From NCBI GenBank assembly GCA_019418605.1, contig DYBN01000010.1, forward strand, positions 1 to 36,512: a stretch of 36,512 nucleotides of DNA. The letters run 5' to 3'. Position numbers and translations under genes: made by a program. The stretch is from Sutterella sp. (GTDB taxonomy: Bacteria > Pseudomonadota > Gammaproteobacteria > Burkholderiales > Burkholderiaceae_F). Below, one piece after another: positions 7,547 to 15,336 of this stretch (the stretch's first letter is position 1; every line of letters starts with the position of its first letter). The notes below the pieces were generated by a model that was given only the letters and a program-made list of their open reading frames with translations, made no database searches and had not been told where the DNA came from.

Positions 7547-8893
7547 ATGACCGTGCGCGTCCTAACGGGCATCAACACCACTGGCACCCTTCACCTAGGG
7601 AACTACTGCGGTGCGATCCGCCCCTGCATCCGCGCTTCCAAAAAGGAAGACGTGGAAAGCTTCTTTTTCATGGCCGACCTGCACGCGCTCATCAAATGTC
7701 AGGATCCCTCCCGCATTGAGCTGAGCCGCATGCAGATTGCGGCAAGCTGGCTTGCCGCGGGCCTCGATCCCGAAAGGGTGACCTTCTACCGCCAAAGCGA
7801 CATCACGGAAATCCCGCTTTTGAACTGGATGTTCAACTGCGTCTGCCCCAAGGGCCTCATGAACCGCGCCCACGCCTACAAGGCGATGGTCGAGGCCAAC
7901 GGCGCGCAAAACGAAGACCCCGACAACGGCGTCTCGATGGGGCTTTTCTGCTACCCGGTTCTGATGGCGGCCGACATTCTCATGTTTAACGCCAACTACG
8001 TGCCCGTCGGGCGCGACCAGATCCAGCACCTGGAGATGGCCCGCGACATCGCCACGCGCTTTAACAACCTCTACGGCGTGCGCAAAAACTTTTTCGTGAT
8101 GCCCTACGAGCAGATTGACGACGATGTGGAAATTCTCCCCGGCCTTGACGGCCGCAAGATGAGCAAGAGCTACAACAACGTCATTCCTTTGTTTGAAGGA
8201 GGCAAAAGGGCCCTGAGCGAAGCCATCAGCCGCATCGTCACCGACAGCCGTCTGCCGGGCGAGCCCAAGGATCCGGAGAGCACGTCCTTGACGCAGATAT
8301 TCGATGCCTTTGCAAGCAGCGAAGAGCGCGCCGCCTTCCGCGAGGAATTAAAGGCGGGACTTGGCTGGGGCGACGCCAAAAAGCGCCTTCTTGAGCAAAT
8401 TGAGGCCGAAATCGGCCCCATGCGCGAGAAGTACGCCTATTACACGACGCACACCGACGAACTGGAAGACATCCTGCAGGCGGGCGCCGCGAAGGCGCGC
8501 AAGCTCTCGGCTCCCTTTATGGAGCGCCTGCGCGAGGCCGTGGGGCTCAGAAGCTTTCACGCCGTGGGCACAGGCAAATCCGCTCAGGAAAAAGCGCAGC
8601 CCGCCAAAACGGCCGCCGCGGCAACCTTCAAGCAGTACCGCGAGGCCGACGGGCTTTTCTACTTCAAGCTCACGCAGGCCGCAGGGAAAGTGCTTCTCAC
8701 CTCCAAAGGCTTTGAAAGCGGGCGCGAAGCCGGTCAAACCGTTGCAAAGATCAAGAGCGCCTGTTCTCTGGCCGGGTTTGAAGAGTGCGTCGTCCTGGGC
8801 GAGGCCGTGACGCCCGAAGACGTTCAGAGGGCTCTTGCCGCACTCAAGGCGCAGGAAGAGGAAAAGGCACAGCGCAAGGCTGCGGCAAAGTAG
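7547..8893 (+). CDS. trpS: Tryptophanyl-tRNA synthetase with YegP-like tail
   Basis: A class Ic aminoacyl-tRNA synthetase that charges tRNA-Trp in the cytoplasm. The HIGH-type motif is GTLHLGNY (about 12-19) and the KMSKS motif lies in GRKMSKSYNN (about 201-210); the Rossmann and anticodon-binding parts fill residues 1-335. At 448 aa it is about 110 residues longer than the usual 330-340. After an Ala/Lys-rich linker, residues about 357-400 (FKQYREADGLFYFKL, then GKVLLTSKGFESG) look like a DUF1508/YegP domain. A helical Ala/Lys-rich tail follows. I chose the ATG at 7547 because AAGGAA precedes it and homology starts there (MTVRVLTGINTTG). It appears monocistronic, with a strong terminator behind it. 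Confidence 0.95.
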   Translation: MTVRVLTGINTTGTLHLGNYCGAIRPCIRASKKEDVESFFFMADLHALIKCQDPSRIELSRMQIAASWLAAGLDPERVTFYRQSDITEIPLLNWMFNCVCPKGLMNRAHAYKAMVEANGAQNEDPDNGVSMGLFCYPVLMAADILMFNANYVPVGRDQIQHLEMARDIATRFNNLYGVRKNFFVMPYEQIDDDVEILPGLDGRKMSKSYNNVIPLFEGGKRALSEAISRIVTDSRLPGEPKDPESTSLTQIFDAFASSEERAAFREELKAGLGWGDAKKRLLEQIEAEIGPMREKYAYYTTHTDELEDILQAGAAKARKLSAPFMERLREAVGLRSFHAVGTGKSAQEKAQPAKTAAAATFKQYREADGLFYFKLTQAAGKVLLTSKGFESGREAGQTVAKIKSACSLAGFEECVVLGEAVTPEDVQRALAALKAQEEEKAQRKAAAK

Positions 8894-8973
8894 CCCGCAG
8901 GGGCTCGCAAGGGGGCGGAAGTTCGAAGGATTTCTTCGAAGAAAATTCCATCCCTTGTCAGCTTTCACGCCGC

Positions 8974-9024
8974 AAGGCGCCTTGGCCGCGAACTTTTTTC
9001 GCAGGCCGGGCGCCTTCTTTTTTT
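8974..9024 (+). terminator. Terminator of trpS
   Basis: AAGGCGCC (8974-8981) pairs with GGCGCCTT (9009-9016), extended by GGCC (8984-8987) with GGCC (9004-9007), and is followed by seven T (9018-9024). It lies 80 bases after the trpS stop. The remaining 160 bp up to the next gene show nothing recognisable. Confidence 0.75.
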
Positions 9025-9183
9025 GCCTCACTTCAAAAGGCAAGGAAACGAAGGCCCGCGTGACGTTTTCCTGCTTTCTTTGGGCAACCTTTTGCCGCCC
9101 GCAGCCACTGCACGCGCCCACGGCGTCCTTCAAAATTTGCACCCACTACATTTGCATCCGATTGCATTCGACAGGAAATCATC

Positions 9184-9900
9184 ATGACCATGCCAAAAAT
9201 CATCTGCCACATGATCGCCTCGGTTGACGGGCGGCTCTACCCCGACCGCTGGACGCAAGGCCCTGACAATGCCGACGTCACGAGCGTCTACGAAACCGCA
9301 GCCGCAACTTTTGCAGCCGACGGCTGGATCGTCGGCCGCACCACGATGGCCGAGTATGCCGAGAGCATCACGCAGGGCGAGGCGGCTGCCGCACGCGCAG
9401 ACGGCGCAACCCCGCAGGCGCATGTCGGCGAGCGTGAGGGGCGGCCCTTGGCGATCGTCTTTGACCCCAAGGGAAAGCTTCGCTATACGGAATCGGGGCT
9501 TCCGACGGGCGAGCATCTGGTGGCCGTGCTCTCGCCCGCAGTCAACGACGCGTATCTCAAAGAGCTTCGAGACGCGGGCGTCTCCTACGTTTTTGCCGCC
9601 GACGCTCAAAAGCCCCTGACGAGCGGCCTTGCCGCGCTTGCGGAGACCTTCGGCGTCAAAACGCTTCTTCTTGAAGGCGGCGGCATCATCAACGGAGCTT
9701 TCCTCAAAGAGGGGCTCATCGATGAGCTGAGCTTTCTCATCTACCCGGCCATCGACGGCCTCAAGGGCGTCTCGACCATCGTCGACTACCCCGGAGCGCC
9801 GGATGAAAGGCCTGCGACGGGCCAGCGCCTTTCCTTGATGGAAACCAAGGTCTTTGAGGGCGGCGTGGTCTGGCTGCACTACCTGGTGCAAAAGGCATAA
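9184..9900 (+). CDS. RibD_C/dihydrofolate-reductase-family NADPH reductase
   Basis: A 238-aa stand-alone protein of the RibD C-terminal (DHFR-fold) family, NADPH-dependent reductases that include the pyrimidine reductase of riboflavin synthesis. The visible family features are the N-terminal strand ICHMIASVDGRL, the NADP-site stretch DGWIVGRTTMAEY (about 45-58), and the C-terminal LLLEGGGIINGAFLKEGLIDE, which is highly typical. The deaminase domain of bifunctional RibD is absent, so it could act with a separate deaminase or reduce an unrelated substrate; no riboflavin genes are nearby. The start is the ATG at 9184; the upstream SD (AGGAAA) is weak to moderate. It appears monocistronic. Confidence 0.85.
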   Translation: MTMPKIICHMIASVDGRLYPDRWTQGPDNADVTSVYETAAATFAADGWIVGRTTMAEYAESITQGEAAAARADGATPQAHVGEREGRPLAIVFDPKGKLRYTESGLPTGEHLVAVLSPAVNDAYLKELRDAGVSYVFAADAQKPLTSGLAALAETFGVKTLLLEGGGIINGAFLKEGLIDELSFLIYPAIDGLKGVSTIVDYPGAPDERPATGQRLSLMETKVFEGGVVWLHYLVQKA

Positions 9901-9921
9901 GAAGCCTCTTTTTAAAATCAA

Positions 9922-9972
9922 GGCGCCGCAGCCCGCCCTCTCGCACGAGAGCGGCTGCAGGCGCCGTTTGTT
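9922..9972 (+). terminator. Terminator of RibD_C-family gene
   Basis: GGCGCCGCAGCC (9922-9933) pairs with GGCTGC-A-GGCGCC (9953-9965), with one bulged A, and is followed by GTTTGTTT. It is a strong stem with a modest T tract. Confidence 0.7.
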
Positions 9973-10097
9973 TGCTTGGGGGCCTTTGCCCCGCGCTTTG
10001 TCAAAATTGCAAAAGTTTTCAAGCGCTAGGCAAATCCCGAGCACTTTTGTGGCATTCTTGCCGCTGCAACTTTTTCCCCACCCAACGTTTTTTCTTA

Positions 10098-10547
10098 ATG
10101 AACAGCCCTTCCTCCATCGAGCCGGGCGCGCCGCACGAGGCGCCCGCCGCCGGCAAACAGGAACCCGACAACCGCCTCGTCGACCTTTTCAACCGCGTCA
10201 TCACCGCAGGCCAGGCCGTTGCGCTCGTGGCCATCGCCGTGGCCGCGCTCTACGGCGTCGGCGAATCGGTCTCCTCGCTCTTTGACGGCAAGTCCGTGCA
10301 GATCAGCATGCTCCTGATGATCTTTCTTTACATCGAGATTCTCTCGATGGTCAAGGGATCGCGCCTGGGCACGCGGGAGATTCCGATTCACACGCCGATT
10401 GCACTTGCCATCGTGGCCGTCGCCCGCTACCTCATGGTCGACGTCGAGCACATCGACGCGCTCTACGTGATGTACACCTCGGGCGCCATCCTGCTGCTCG
10501 TATTGAGCCTCTGGGTCGTGCGAAAAAGCGAACGCGGCGGCAAGTAG
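10098..10547 (+). CDS. PsiE-family membrane protein
   Basis: A 149-aa inner-membrane protein of the PsiE (phosphate-starvation-inducible E) family, whose function is not known. Four hydrophobic segments are visible: QAVALVAIAVAALYG (about 35-50), ISMLLMIFLYIEILSMV (about 70-87), TPIALAIVAVARYLMV (about 100-115) and YVMYTSGAILLLVLSLWVV (about 125-143). The family-typical EIPIHTPIALAIVAVARYL block is clear. I start at the ATG at 10098 (MNSPSS...); the frame is open upstream but that part is not protein-like. A strong bidirectional hairpin follows. No Pho box was identified. Confidence 0.85.
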   Translation: MNSPSSIEPGAPHEAPAAGKQEPDNRLVDLFNRVITAGQAVALVAIAVAALYGVGESVSSLFDGKSVQISMLLMIFLYIEILSMVKGSRLGTREIPIHTPIALAIVAVARYLMVDVEHIDALYVMYTSGAILLLVLSLWVVRKSERGGK

Positions 10548-10569
10548 GCCAAAAACACGCAGACAAAAC

Positions 10570-10629
10570 AAGGCCGCCCGCAGGGCAAGTCTTTCTGAAA
10601 ACCGAAAGACTCTCCCTGCGGGCGGCCTT
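10570..10629. terminator. Bidirectional terminator between psiE-like gene and cstA
   Basis: A 16-bp stem, AAGGCCGCCCGCAGGG (10570-10585) with CCCTGCGGGCGGCCTT (10614-10629), encloses a second stem, AGTCTTTC (10588-10595) with GAAAGACT (10604-10611). It is placed between convergent genes and probably serves both. The T runs are short (TTGCTTCTTTT on plus). Confidence 0.8.
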
Positions 10630-10688
10630 GCTTCTTTTGGGGCTGGCCGGGCTCCGCTCAGGCAACCCCGAAGGATTTCAAGCCGCGC

Positions 10689-12380
10689 TTACTTCGCCGC
10701 AGCCGCGCCGCGGTTGATCACGGGCGCAGCGTCGCGCAGCTTGAGCACGCAGTGGTAAACGACGAGAAGCGCCAGCACGATGAGCGCCACGGCAACCACA
10801 AGCTGCAGGCCGTGGACCATCACGACGAACGTGCCGTTGACGGCCGCCTGATAGATCTTGATGATCTGCGAGACGAGCGCGGTCATCGTCACCACGAACA
10901 TGATCGTCATCGGCGCATAGAGCATCCAGCCCTTGCGGCCGGTGGACTTCAAAAACACCGCCATGCCGGTCAGAACGAGCGCCGAGAGCAGCTGATTGGC
11001 CGAGCCAAAAAGGGGCCAAACGCTCATGTAGCCCGCAATGCAAAGGGCGTAGCCCGCCAGCAGCGTGAGAACCGTGGCAAAGGCCGTGTTGGTAAAGAGC
11101 TTTTGCACGGCCGTCTTTTCTTCCCCTTCCGAGGGCGTAAAGAGCTCCTGCAGCGACATGCGGCCGATGCGGGCCACGGCGTCAACGGAGGTAAGCGCCA
11201 GAGCCGAGACGCACATCGTGAGGATGCAGGCCGAAATGTTCTGCGGGATGCCGAAGATTTCGGTCAGAAACGCCGCCACCGAGGTCGAGAAGATCTGGAA
11301 GGGCGTGCCCGAGGGCAGATGGCCGTTGCTGGCCGCCGCGCAGACGACGATGAGCGAGACAACGCCCAGGACCACCTCAAGGCACATCGAGCCGTAGCCC
11401 ACCGGGCGCATGTCGCGCTCGTTGGAGATCATCTTCGAGCTCGTGCCCGAGCTCACGAGCGAGTGAAAGCCCGAGACGGCGCCGCAGGCAATCGTCACGA
11501 AGAGAATCGGGAACAGGTCGAGATTGTTGACGGTAAAGCCCACGTAGGCCGGCATGTTGATCGAGGGGTTCTGGATGCACACGCCGATCACCGCGCAGAT
11601 GATCATGCCCACCAAAAGGAACATCGACAGATAGTCGCGGGGCTGCTTTAAGAGCCACATCGGCATCACCGAGGCCGCAAAGAGGTAGGCAAACACCACG
11701 TAGCGCCACGTCTCGGCATCGGCATAGACCGGAAATTCAATGCCCACGGCAAGCATGAGCACCATGAGCACGACGCCCACGACAAACTGCACGCCAGAGG
11801 AGGGCTTGAAGTACTTCAAATACAGGCCAAAGAAGACCGCCACCACCATGTAAAGAAGCGAAATGGAGGCTGCCGCCGCATTGGGCACAAGCTCGGCGCC
11901 CGTCTTGGAGTAGCCGTTGAAGGTGTTGGCCACCATGTCGCAGAAGGCCGCGATCACCAAAAGCGTAAAGAGCCAGCAAAAGAGCAAAAAGAGCCGGCGC
12001 CCCGTGCGGCCCACGTAGTCTTCGATGATCATGCCCACGGACTTGCCGCCGTTTTTGACCGACGCATAGAGCGCCACGAAGTCCTGCACGGCGCCAAAGA
12101 AGATGCCGCCCACGATCATCCACAAAAGTGCGGGCAGCCACCCGAACATGGCCGCGATAATGGGGCCCGTCACCGGGCCCGCCCCCGTAATCGAGGTGAA
12201 CTGGTGGGCAAACACCGTCCAGCGCGAGGCCGGCGAGAAGTCCTTGCCGTCGTTGATGCGAACCGCCGGCGTCGGCGCATCCGGATCGATTCCCCAGGTT
12301 TTTTCAAGCCACCTGGCGTACACGAAATAGCCGACGAGCAGTGCGGCGACCGCCATCAGCATGATTCCAAGACCTGACAT
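10689..12380 (-). CDS. cstA: CstA-family carbon-starvation/peptide or pyruvate transporter
   Basis: A 563-aa polytopic inner-membrane protein of the CstA/BtsT family, which imports peptides (CstA) or pyruvate (BtsT) when carbon is scarce. The N-terminal CstA domain is clear: WTVFAHQFTSITGAGPVTGP (about 54-73) is the family signature, and FHSLVSSGTSSKMISNERDMRPVGYGSM and the SVDAVARIGRMSLQELF segment also fit. About a dozen or more hydrophobic segments are visible. It is shorter than E. coli CstA or BtsT (about 700 aa) but within the range of the shorter family members. It is monocistronic on the minus strand, with GGGAG before the ATG at 12380. The substrate cannot be told from sequence. Confidence 0.92.
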   Translation of the reverse strand: MSGLGIMLMAVAALLVGYFVYARWLEKTWGIDPDAPTPAVRINDGKDFSPASRWTVFAHQFTSITGAGPVTGPIIAAMFGWLPALLWMIVGGIFFGAVQDFVALYASVKNGGKSVGMIIEDYVGRTGRRLFLLFCWLFTLLVIAAFCDMVANTFNGYSKTGAELVPNAAAASISLLYMVVAVFFGLYLKYFKPSSGVQFVVGVVLMVLMLAVGIEFPVYADAETWRYVVFAYLFAASVMPMWLLKQPRDYLSMFLLVGMIICAVIGVCIQNPSINMPAYVGFTVNNLDLFPILFVTIACGAVSGFHSLVSSGTSSKMISNERDMRPVGYGSMCLEVVLGVVSLIVVCAAASNGHLPSGTPFQIFSTSVAAFLTEIFGIPQNISACILTMCVSALALTSVDAVARIGRMSLQELFTPSEGEEKTAVQKLFTNTAFATVLTLLAGYALCIAGYMSVWPLFGSANQLLSALVLTGMAVFLKSTGRKGWMLYAPMTIMFVVTMTALVSQIIKIYQAAVNGTFVVMVHGLQLVVAVALIVLALLVVYHCVLKLRDAAPVINRGAAAAK

Positions 12381-12958
12381 GATGTCAATACTCCCTTTTG
12401 TCTAATGCAACTGCACTCTCTTTGCGTTGCCTTCGCCTGAAAACGCGCCGTATGATTGCTTTTGCTTTTGGCGCGCGAAGCGGTCATGTGCCGCTTTGTA
12501 AAAAGGCCGCCCGCCGCGATTTTTTTCTTCCCCAACCGGGAAAAGGCGGCCGCAGGGCCTTGCGGTGCACGTTCCTTTTTGAAAGTCAACTTTTCGAGAG
12601 CGTGAACGGCCATCGTACCCGCTGACGGCAAAGCAAGGCAACAGCGGCGTATGTCGCGCGTCAAGATTTGTGCAAACATTTGCTCAAACTTTGTGGTTAA
12701 CCCGCAAAATCAAGCACTTGTTTCAGGCAAACGGCCGTCTGCCGCGGCCAAAGGACTGACGCGCTTTGCTCTTGAGGCGGGTTGACCAAAGGACGCTTTT
12801 TCAGGTTTTTCTCGTGCTCTTGACGGGCTTGCTTCAAGGCGGGCCCGCTGCGGCTTCACTTGATTGAAGCCATCGACGCGCCGCGCCGTTTGCCTTTTGC
12901 AAGAACTTCCGGGCCCAGCACGCCCGGCCAAACGTTTTTTCGCCTCCTTTTTAGACGC
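12381..12958. other. Divergent intergenic region cstA/aroD
   Basis: These 578 bp contain no convincing gene. They must carry the promoters of cstA (minus) and aroD (plus). One imperfect long hairpin is visible, GGCCGCC near 12505 with GGCGGCC near 12547, but without a clear T tract. A carbon-control (CRP-type) site would be expected before cstA, but I could not identify one. The aroD frame is open back to 12860 without start-site support. Confidence 0.5.
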
Positions 12959-13723
12959 ATGGCACCACAATTTTCTCCCCTGCCCGATCCGGCGCATCCC
13001 GCGCACGTGGGCTCCGTCCTCCTCGGGCCGCAGCCCGTGAAAATTCTCACGAGCATCATGGCGGCCACCACCGCAGACCTCCGGGAGGCCGCCCGCGAGG
13101 AGCAAAAGCTCGACGTCGACATCCTCGAGTGGCGGGCGGACTTTTTTGAATCCCGCGACCTCAACAGCTTCATTGCGGCCGCCCTTGAACTCAAGCAGCT
13201 CGCTGAAAAGCCCGTGCTCTGGACGCTGCGAAGCAGCGCCGAGGGCGGGCACGGCCCGGTTGGAGACGAGTACCTCGCGCTTGTGCGCGGCATGGCGCAG
13301 TCGGGCCTTCTGGAGGCCGTGGACATGGAGCTCTCCCGCGGCATCACGGCCGAAGACGTGGCGCTTGCGCACTCCTGCGGCACGGCCGTGATTGTGAGCT
13401 GCCACAACTTTTCGGCCACCCCCGCCTTCTCGGAAATGCAAAAGACTTTTGACACCATGGCCGCCACCGGCGCCGACGTTTTAAAGCTTGCCGTGATGCC
13501 GCTCTCGCCCGAAGACGTGCTCTCTCTGATGCAGGCAACGCTTTGGGCGCGGCGCACTTTTGAGAGGCCCGTCATCAGCATGAGCATGGGCCCCTGGGGG
13601 GCGCTCACGCGCGTTGCGGGCGCGCTCTTTGGCTCTTCGGCCACGTTTGCAAGCACCTTCGCACCTTCTGCGCCCGGGCAGTACGACGTCGCCACCGCAA
13701 GGCGCCTGATGAAGGAGCTCTAA
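12959..13723 (+). CDS. aroD: 3-Dehydroquinate dehydratase, type I
   Basis: A 254-aa class I DHQase. It dehydrates 3-dehydroquinate to 3-dehydroshikimate through a Schiff base, the third step of the shikimate pathway, in the cytoplasm. The catalytic His is in VSCHNFSATP and the Schiff-base Lys is in DVLKLAVMPLS. The substrate-binding Arg follows in SMSMGPWGALTR, and the lid GQ is in PSAPGQYD. The N-terminal glutamate pocket reads DILEWRADFF. All key residues are present and the length is normal. The start at 12959 is chosen because homology begins soon after it; no strong SD is visible. The next gene follows after 38 bp and probably shares the transcript. Confidence 0.93.
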   Translation: MAPQFSPLPDPAHPAHVGSVLLGPQPVKILTSIMAATTADLREAAREEQKLDVDILEWRADFFESRDLNSFIAAALELKQLAEKPVLWTLRSSAEGGHGPVGDEYLALVRGMAQSGLLEAVDMELSRGITAEDVALAHSCGTAVIVSCHNFSATPAFSEMQKTFDTMAATGADVLKLAVMPLSPEDVLSLMQATLWARRTFERPVISMSMGPWGALTRVAGALFGSSATFASTFAPSAPGQYDVATARRLMKEL

Positions 13724-13761
13724 GCGCTCCCGTCCATTCACCGCACCTTCTCCATCAATTC

Positions 13762-15009
13762 ATGCCGCCCTCCGACCCAAACCAAACACCGCGCGCCTGC
13801 AGCTCCTCCCGCACCCCGGCTCCGGGTCTGCGCGAACTCTTTACGCCCACCTTCATCGGCATTTCGCTCATCAACTTTCTTGGCATGGCCGCCTACTACG
13901 CGGCCTTCGTCGTGAGCACGAGTTTTTTGACCACCGCCTACCAAACGAGCACGGGCACGGCGGGCCTTGCCACGGGGCTTGTGGTGATCGGCTGCCTTGT
14001 GGGCCGCTTTTTCAGCGGCAGGCTTGTGGAGGTGCTGGGCTACAAGCGGCTTTTGATTGCGGGCGTGCTGCTTTACATGGCAACCAACCTCCTCTACCTC
14101 ATCGACGGGGGGCTCGCGCTCTTTTTTGCCGTGCGCTTTTTCTCGGGCGTGGGCGTAGGAGTCGTGGGCACGGTCACGGGCTCGCTCGTGGCGGTGATCA
14201 CGCCCGCGGCTCTTTTGGGGCGCGGGATAGCCTACTTTTCGATGAGCACGGCCCTTTCCCTTTGCTTTGGCCCTTTTATTGGCATCGCCTTTTTGGAGAT
14301 GTTGGGCTATCAGGGGATTTTTTCGATCTGCGCGGGCATCTCGGTTGTGTCGGTCGCAATCGCCCTTTCGCTTAAAGTCAACCGCGCGCCCAAAAAATCG
14401 CGCCCGCATCCTCTGGCGCTCTCGGACTTCATCGACGTCAAGCTCGTGCCCTTTTGCCTATTGATTGCGCTCTTGTGCCTGCCCTGGGGGTGCGCGCAGG
14501 CCTTTCTTGCCTCCTACGGCAAGGAGAGCGGCTATACGGCCGCGGCCTCCGTCTTTTTCCTGTGCTACGCCGCCGCCATTCTCATCTCGCGCCCCTTCTC
14601 GGGCAAGGTCTACGACATGCACGGGCCGGCGCTCATCTTTTATCCGGCCATCGTGCTGCTCGCAGCGGGCCTTGCGCTTTTATGGGCAAGCTGGGGCGAG
14701 TGGAGCGTGCTTGCCGCGGGCGCTCTGATGGGGCTCGGATTTGGCAACATCCAGTCTGTGGGACAGGCCTCGGCCGTCTCCATGGTGCGCCGCGAGCGCT
14801 ACACGCAGGCAACGAGCACTTTCTACATCTTCTTTGACCTCGGCATCGGACTTGCGCCGTATGTCTTCGGACAAGTTGCGGGCGCCATCAGCTTTGCCGA
14901 AATCTTCGGCATCAACGCGCTCATCGTGCTTGCGGGCATTCCGCTTTACTGGCTCCTCAACCGCCGCAAGGGAGAAAAGCCTTCGGCAGGCGAAGCAATC
15001 GACTTGTGA
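13762..15009 (+). CDS. MFS transporter
   Basis: A 415-aa major facilitator superfamily permease with 12 predicted hydrophobic segments. The loop 2-3 motif is present in variant form (GRFFSGRLVEVLGYKRLL, about 72-89), and RPFSGKVYDMHG (about 276-287) is the corresponding half-two motif. The motif 5-like GVGVGVVGTVTGSLVA lies in segment 5. It is inner-membrane and proton-coupled by family. It lies 38 bp after aroD, so co-transcription is likely, and a shikimate-pathway or aromatic substrate is conceivable, but nothing in the protein proves it. The sequence is more like drug/metabolite-efflux MFS than sugar porters. The first about 25 residues are soluble and Pro/Ser-rich. Confidence 0.88.
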   Translation: MPPSDPNQTPRACSSSRTPAPGLRELFTPTFIGISLINFLGMAAYYAAFVVSTSFLTTAYQTSTGTAGLATGLVVIGCLVGRFFSGRLVEVLGYKRLLIAGVLLYMATNLLYLIDGGLALFFAVRFFSGVGVGVVGTVTGSLVAVITPAALLGRGIAYFSMSTALSLCFGPFIGIAFLEMLGYQGIFSICAGISVVSVAIALSLKVNRAPKKSRPHPLALSDFIDVKLVPFCLLIALLCLPWGCAQAFLASYGKESGYTAAASVFFLCYAAAILISRPFSGKVYDMHGPALIFYPAIVLLAAGLALLWASWGEWSVLAAGALMGLGFGNIQSVGQASAVSMVRRERYTQATSTFYIFFDLGIGLAPYVFGQVAGAISFAEIFGINALIVLAGIPLYWLLNRRKGEKPSAGEAIDL

Positions 15010-15080
15010 GAAAGTCCGCGTTAATTGCGCCGCAGGCCTTGACGAAAGTCTGAAGGCCGCGCACAAAATGCCCGTGCGCC

Positions 15081-15121
15081 TTTTGTGCACGCAAAACCCG
15101 GGCTGCGGCGCAAAATATAAT
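15081..15121 (+). promoter_or_regulatory. Candidate larA promoter with adjacent operator
   Basis: A perfect TATAAT (15116-15121) is visible, but no TTGACA-like -35 lies at the right distance. Instead the palindrome TTTTGTGCACGCAAAA (15081-15096) covers the -35 position. This arrangement suits an activator-dependent promoter for larA. The transcript would carry a leader of about 210 bases. The regulator is unknown. Confidence 0.45.
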
Positions 15122-15180
15122 GGCTGACGGCCTGCAGTCGAGGTCATGCAAAATAAGAGCGCCGGCCGGGGGAGCGCCCG

Positions 15181-15287
15181 CCGCGTCCTTGTCACGTCCT
15201 TGTCGCGTCCTTATCGCGTCTTTTTCCCGCCGCTTCACCTTTGAGGCGCCTTTGTGGCGCCTTTTAGGGCGTCTTGGCGGCATCTTT
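15181..15287 (+). repeat. Two arrays of 11-bp tandem repeats in larA leader
   Basis: Array 1 (15181-15224) has four units of type tcGCGTCCTTg. Its members read CCGCGTCCTTG, TCACGTCCTTG, TCGCGTCCTTA and TCGCGTCTTTT, with a degenerate fifth unit to 15235. Array 2 (15244-15287) has AGGCGCCTTTG, TGGCGCCTTTT, AGGGCGTCTTG and a degenerate fourth. An 8-bp spacer between the arrays breaks the phase. GGCGCC-TTTGT-GGCGCC followed by TTTT (15245-15264) could form a terminator-like hairpin in the RNA. Confidence 0.7.
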
Positions 15288-15336
15288 GCAGGCACAAAAA
15301 AAACACCACAACCACACACCATCTGAGGGGAAGCAA

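Larger units (their letters stand above)
15010..15336 (+). other. MFS/larA intergenic region and long larA leader
   Basis: No gene is seen. From 5' to 3' it holds a hairpin GCACAAAA (15061-15068) with TTTTGTGC (15081-15088) lacking a T tract, a palindrome next to a perfect -10 box, two runs of 11-bp repeats, and the larA ribosome-binding site. Each is listed separately. Confidence 0.6.
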
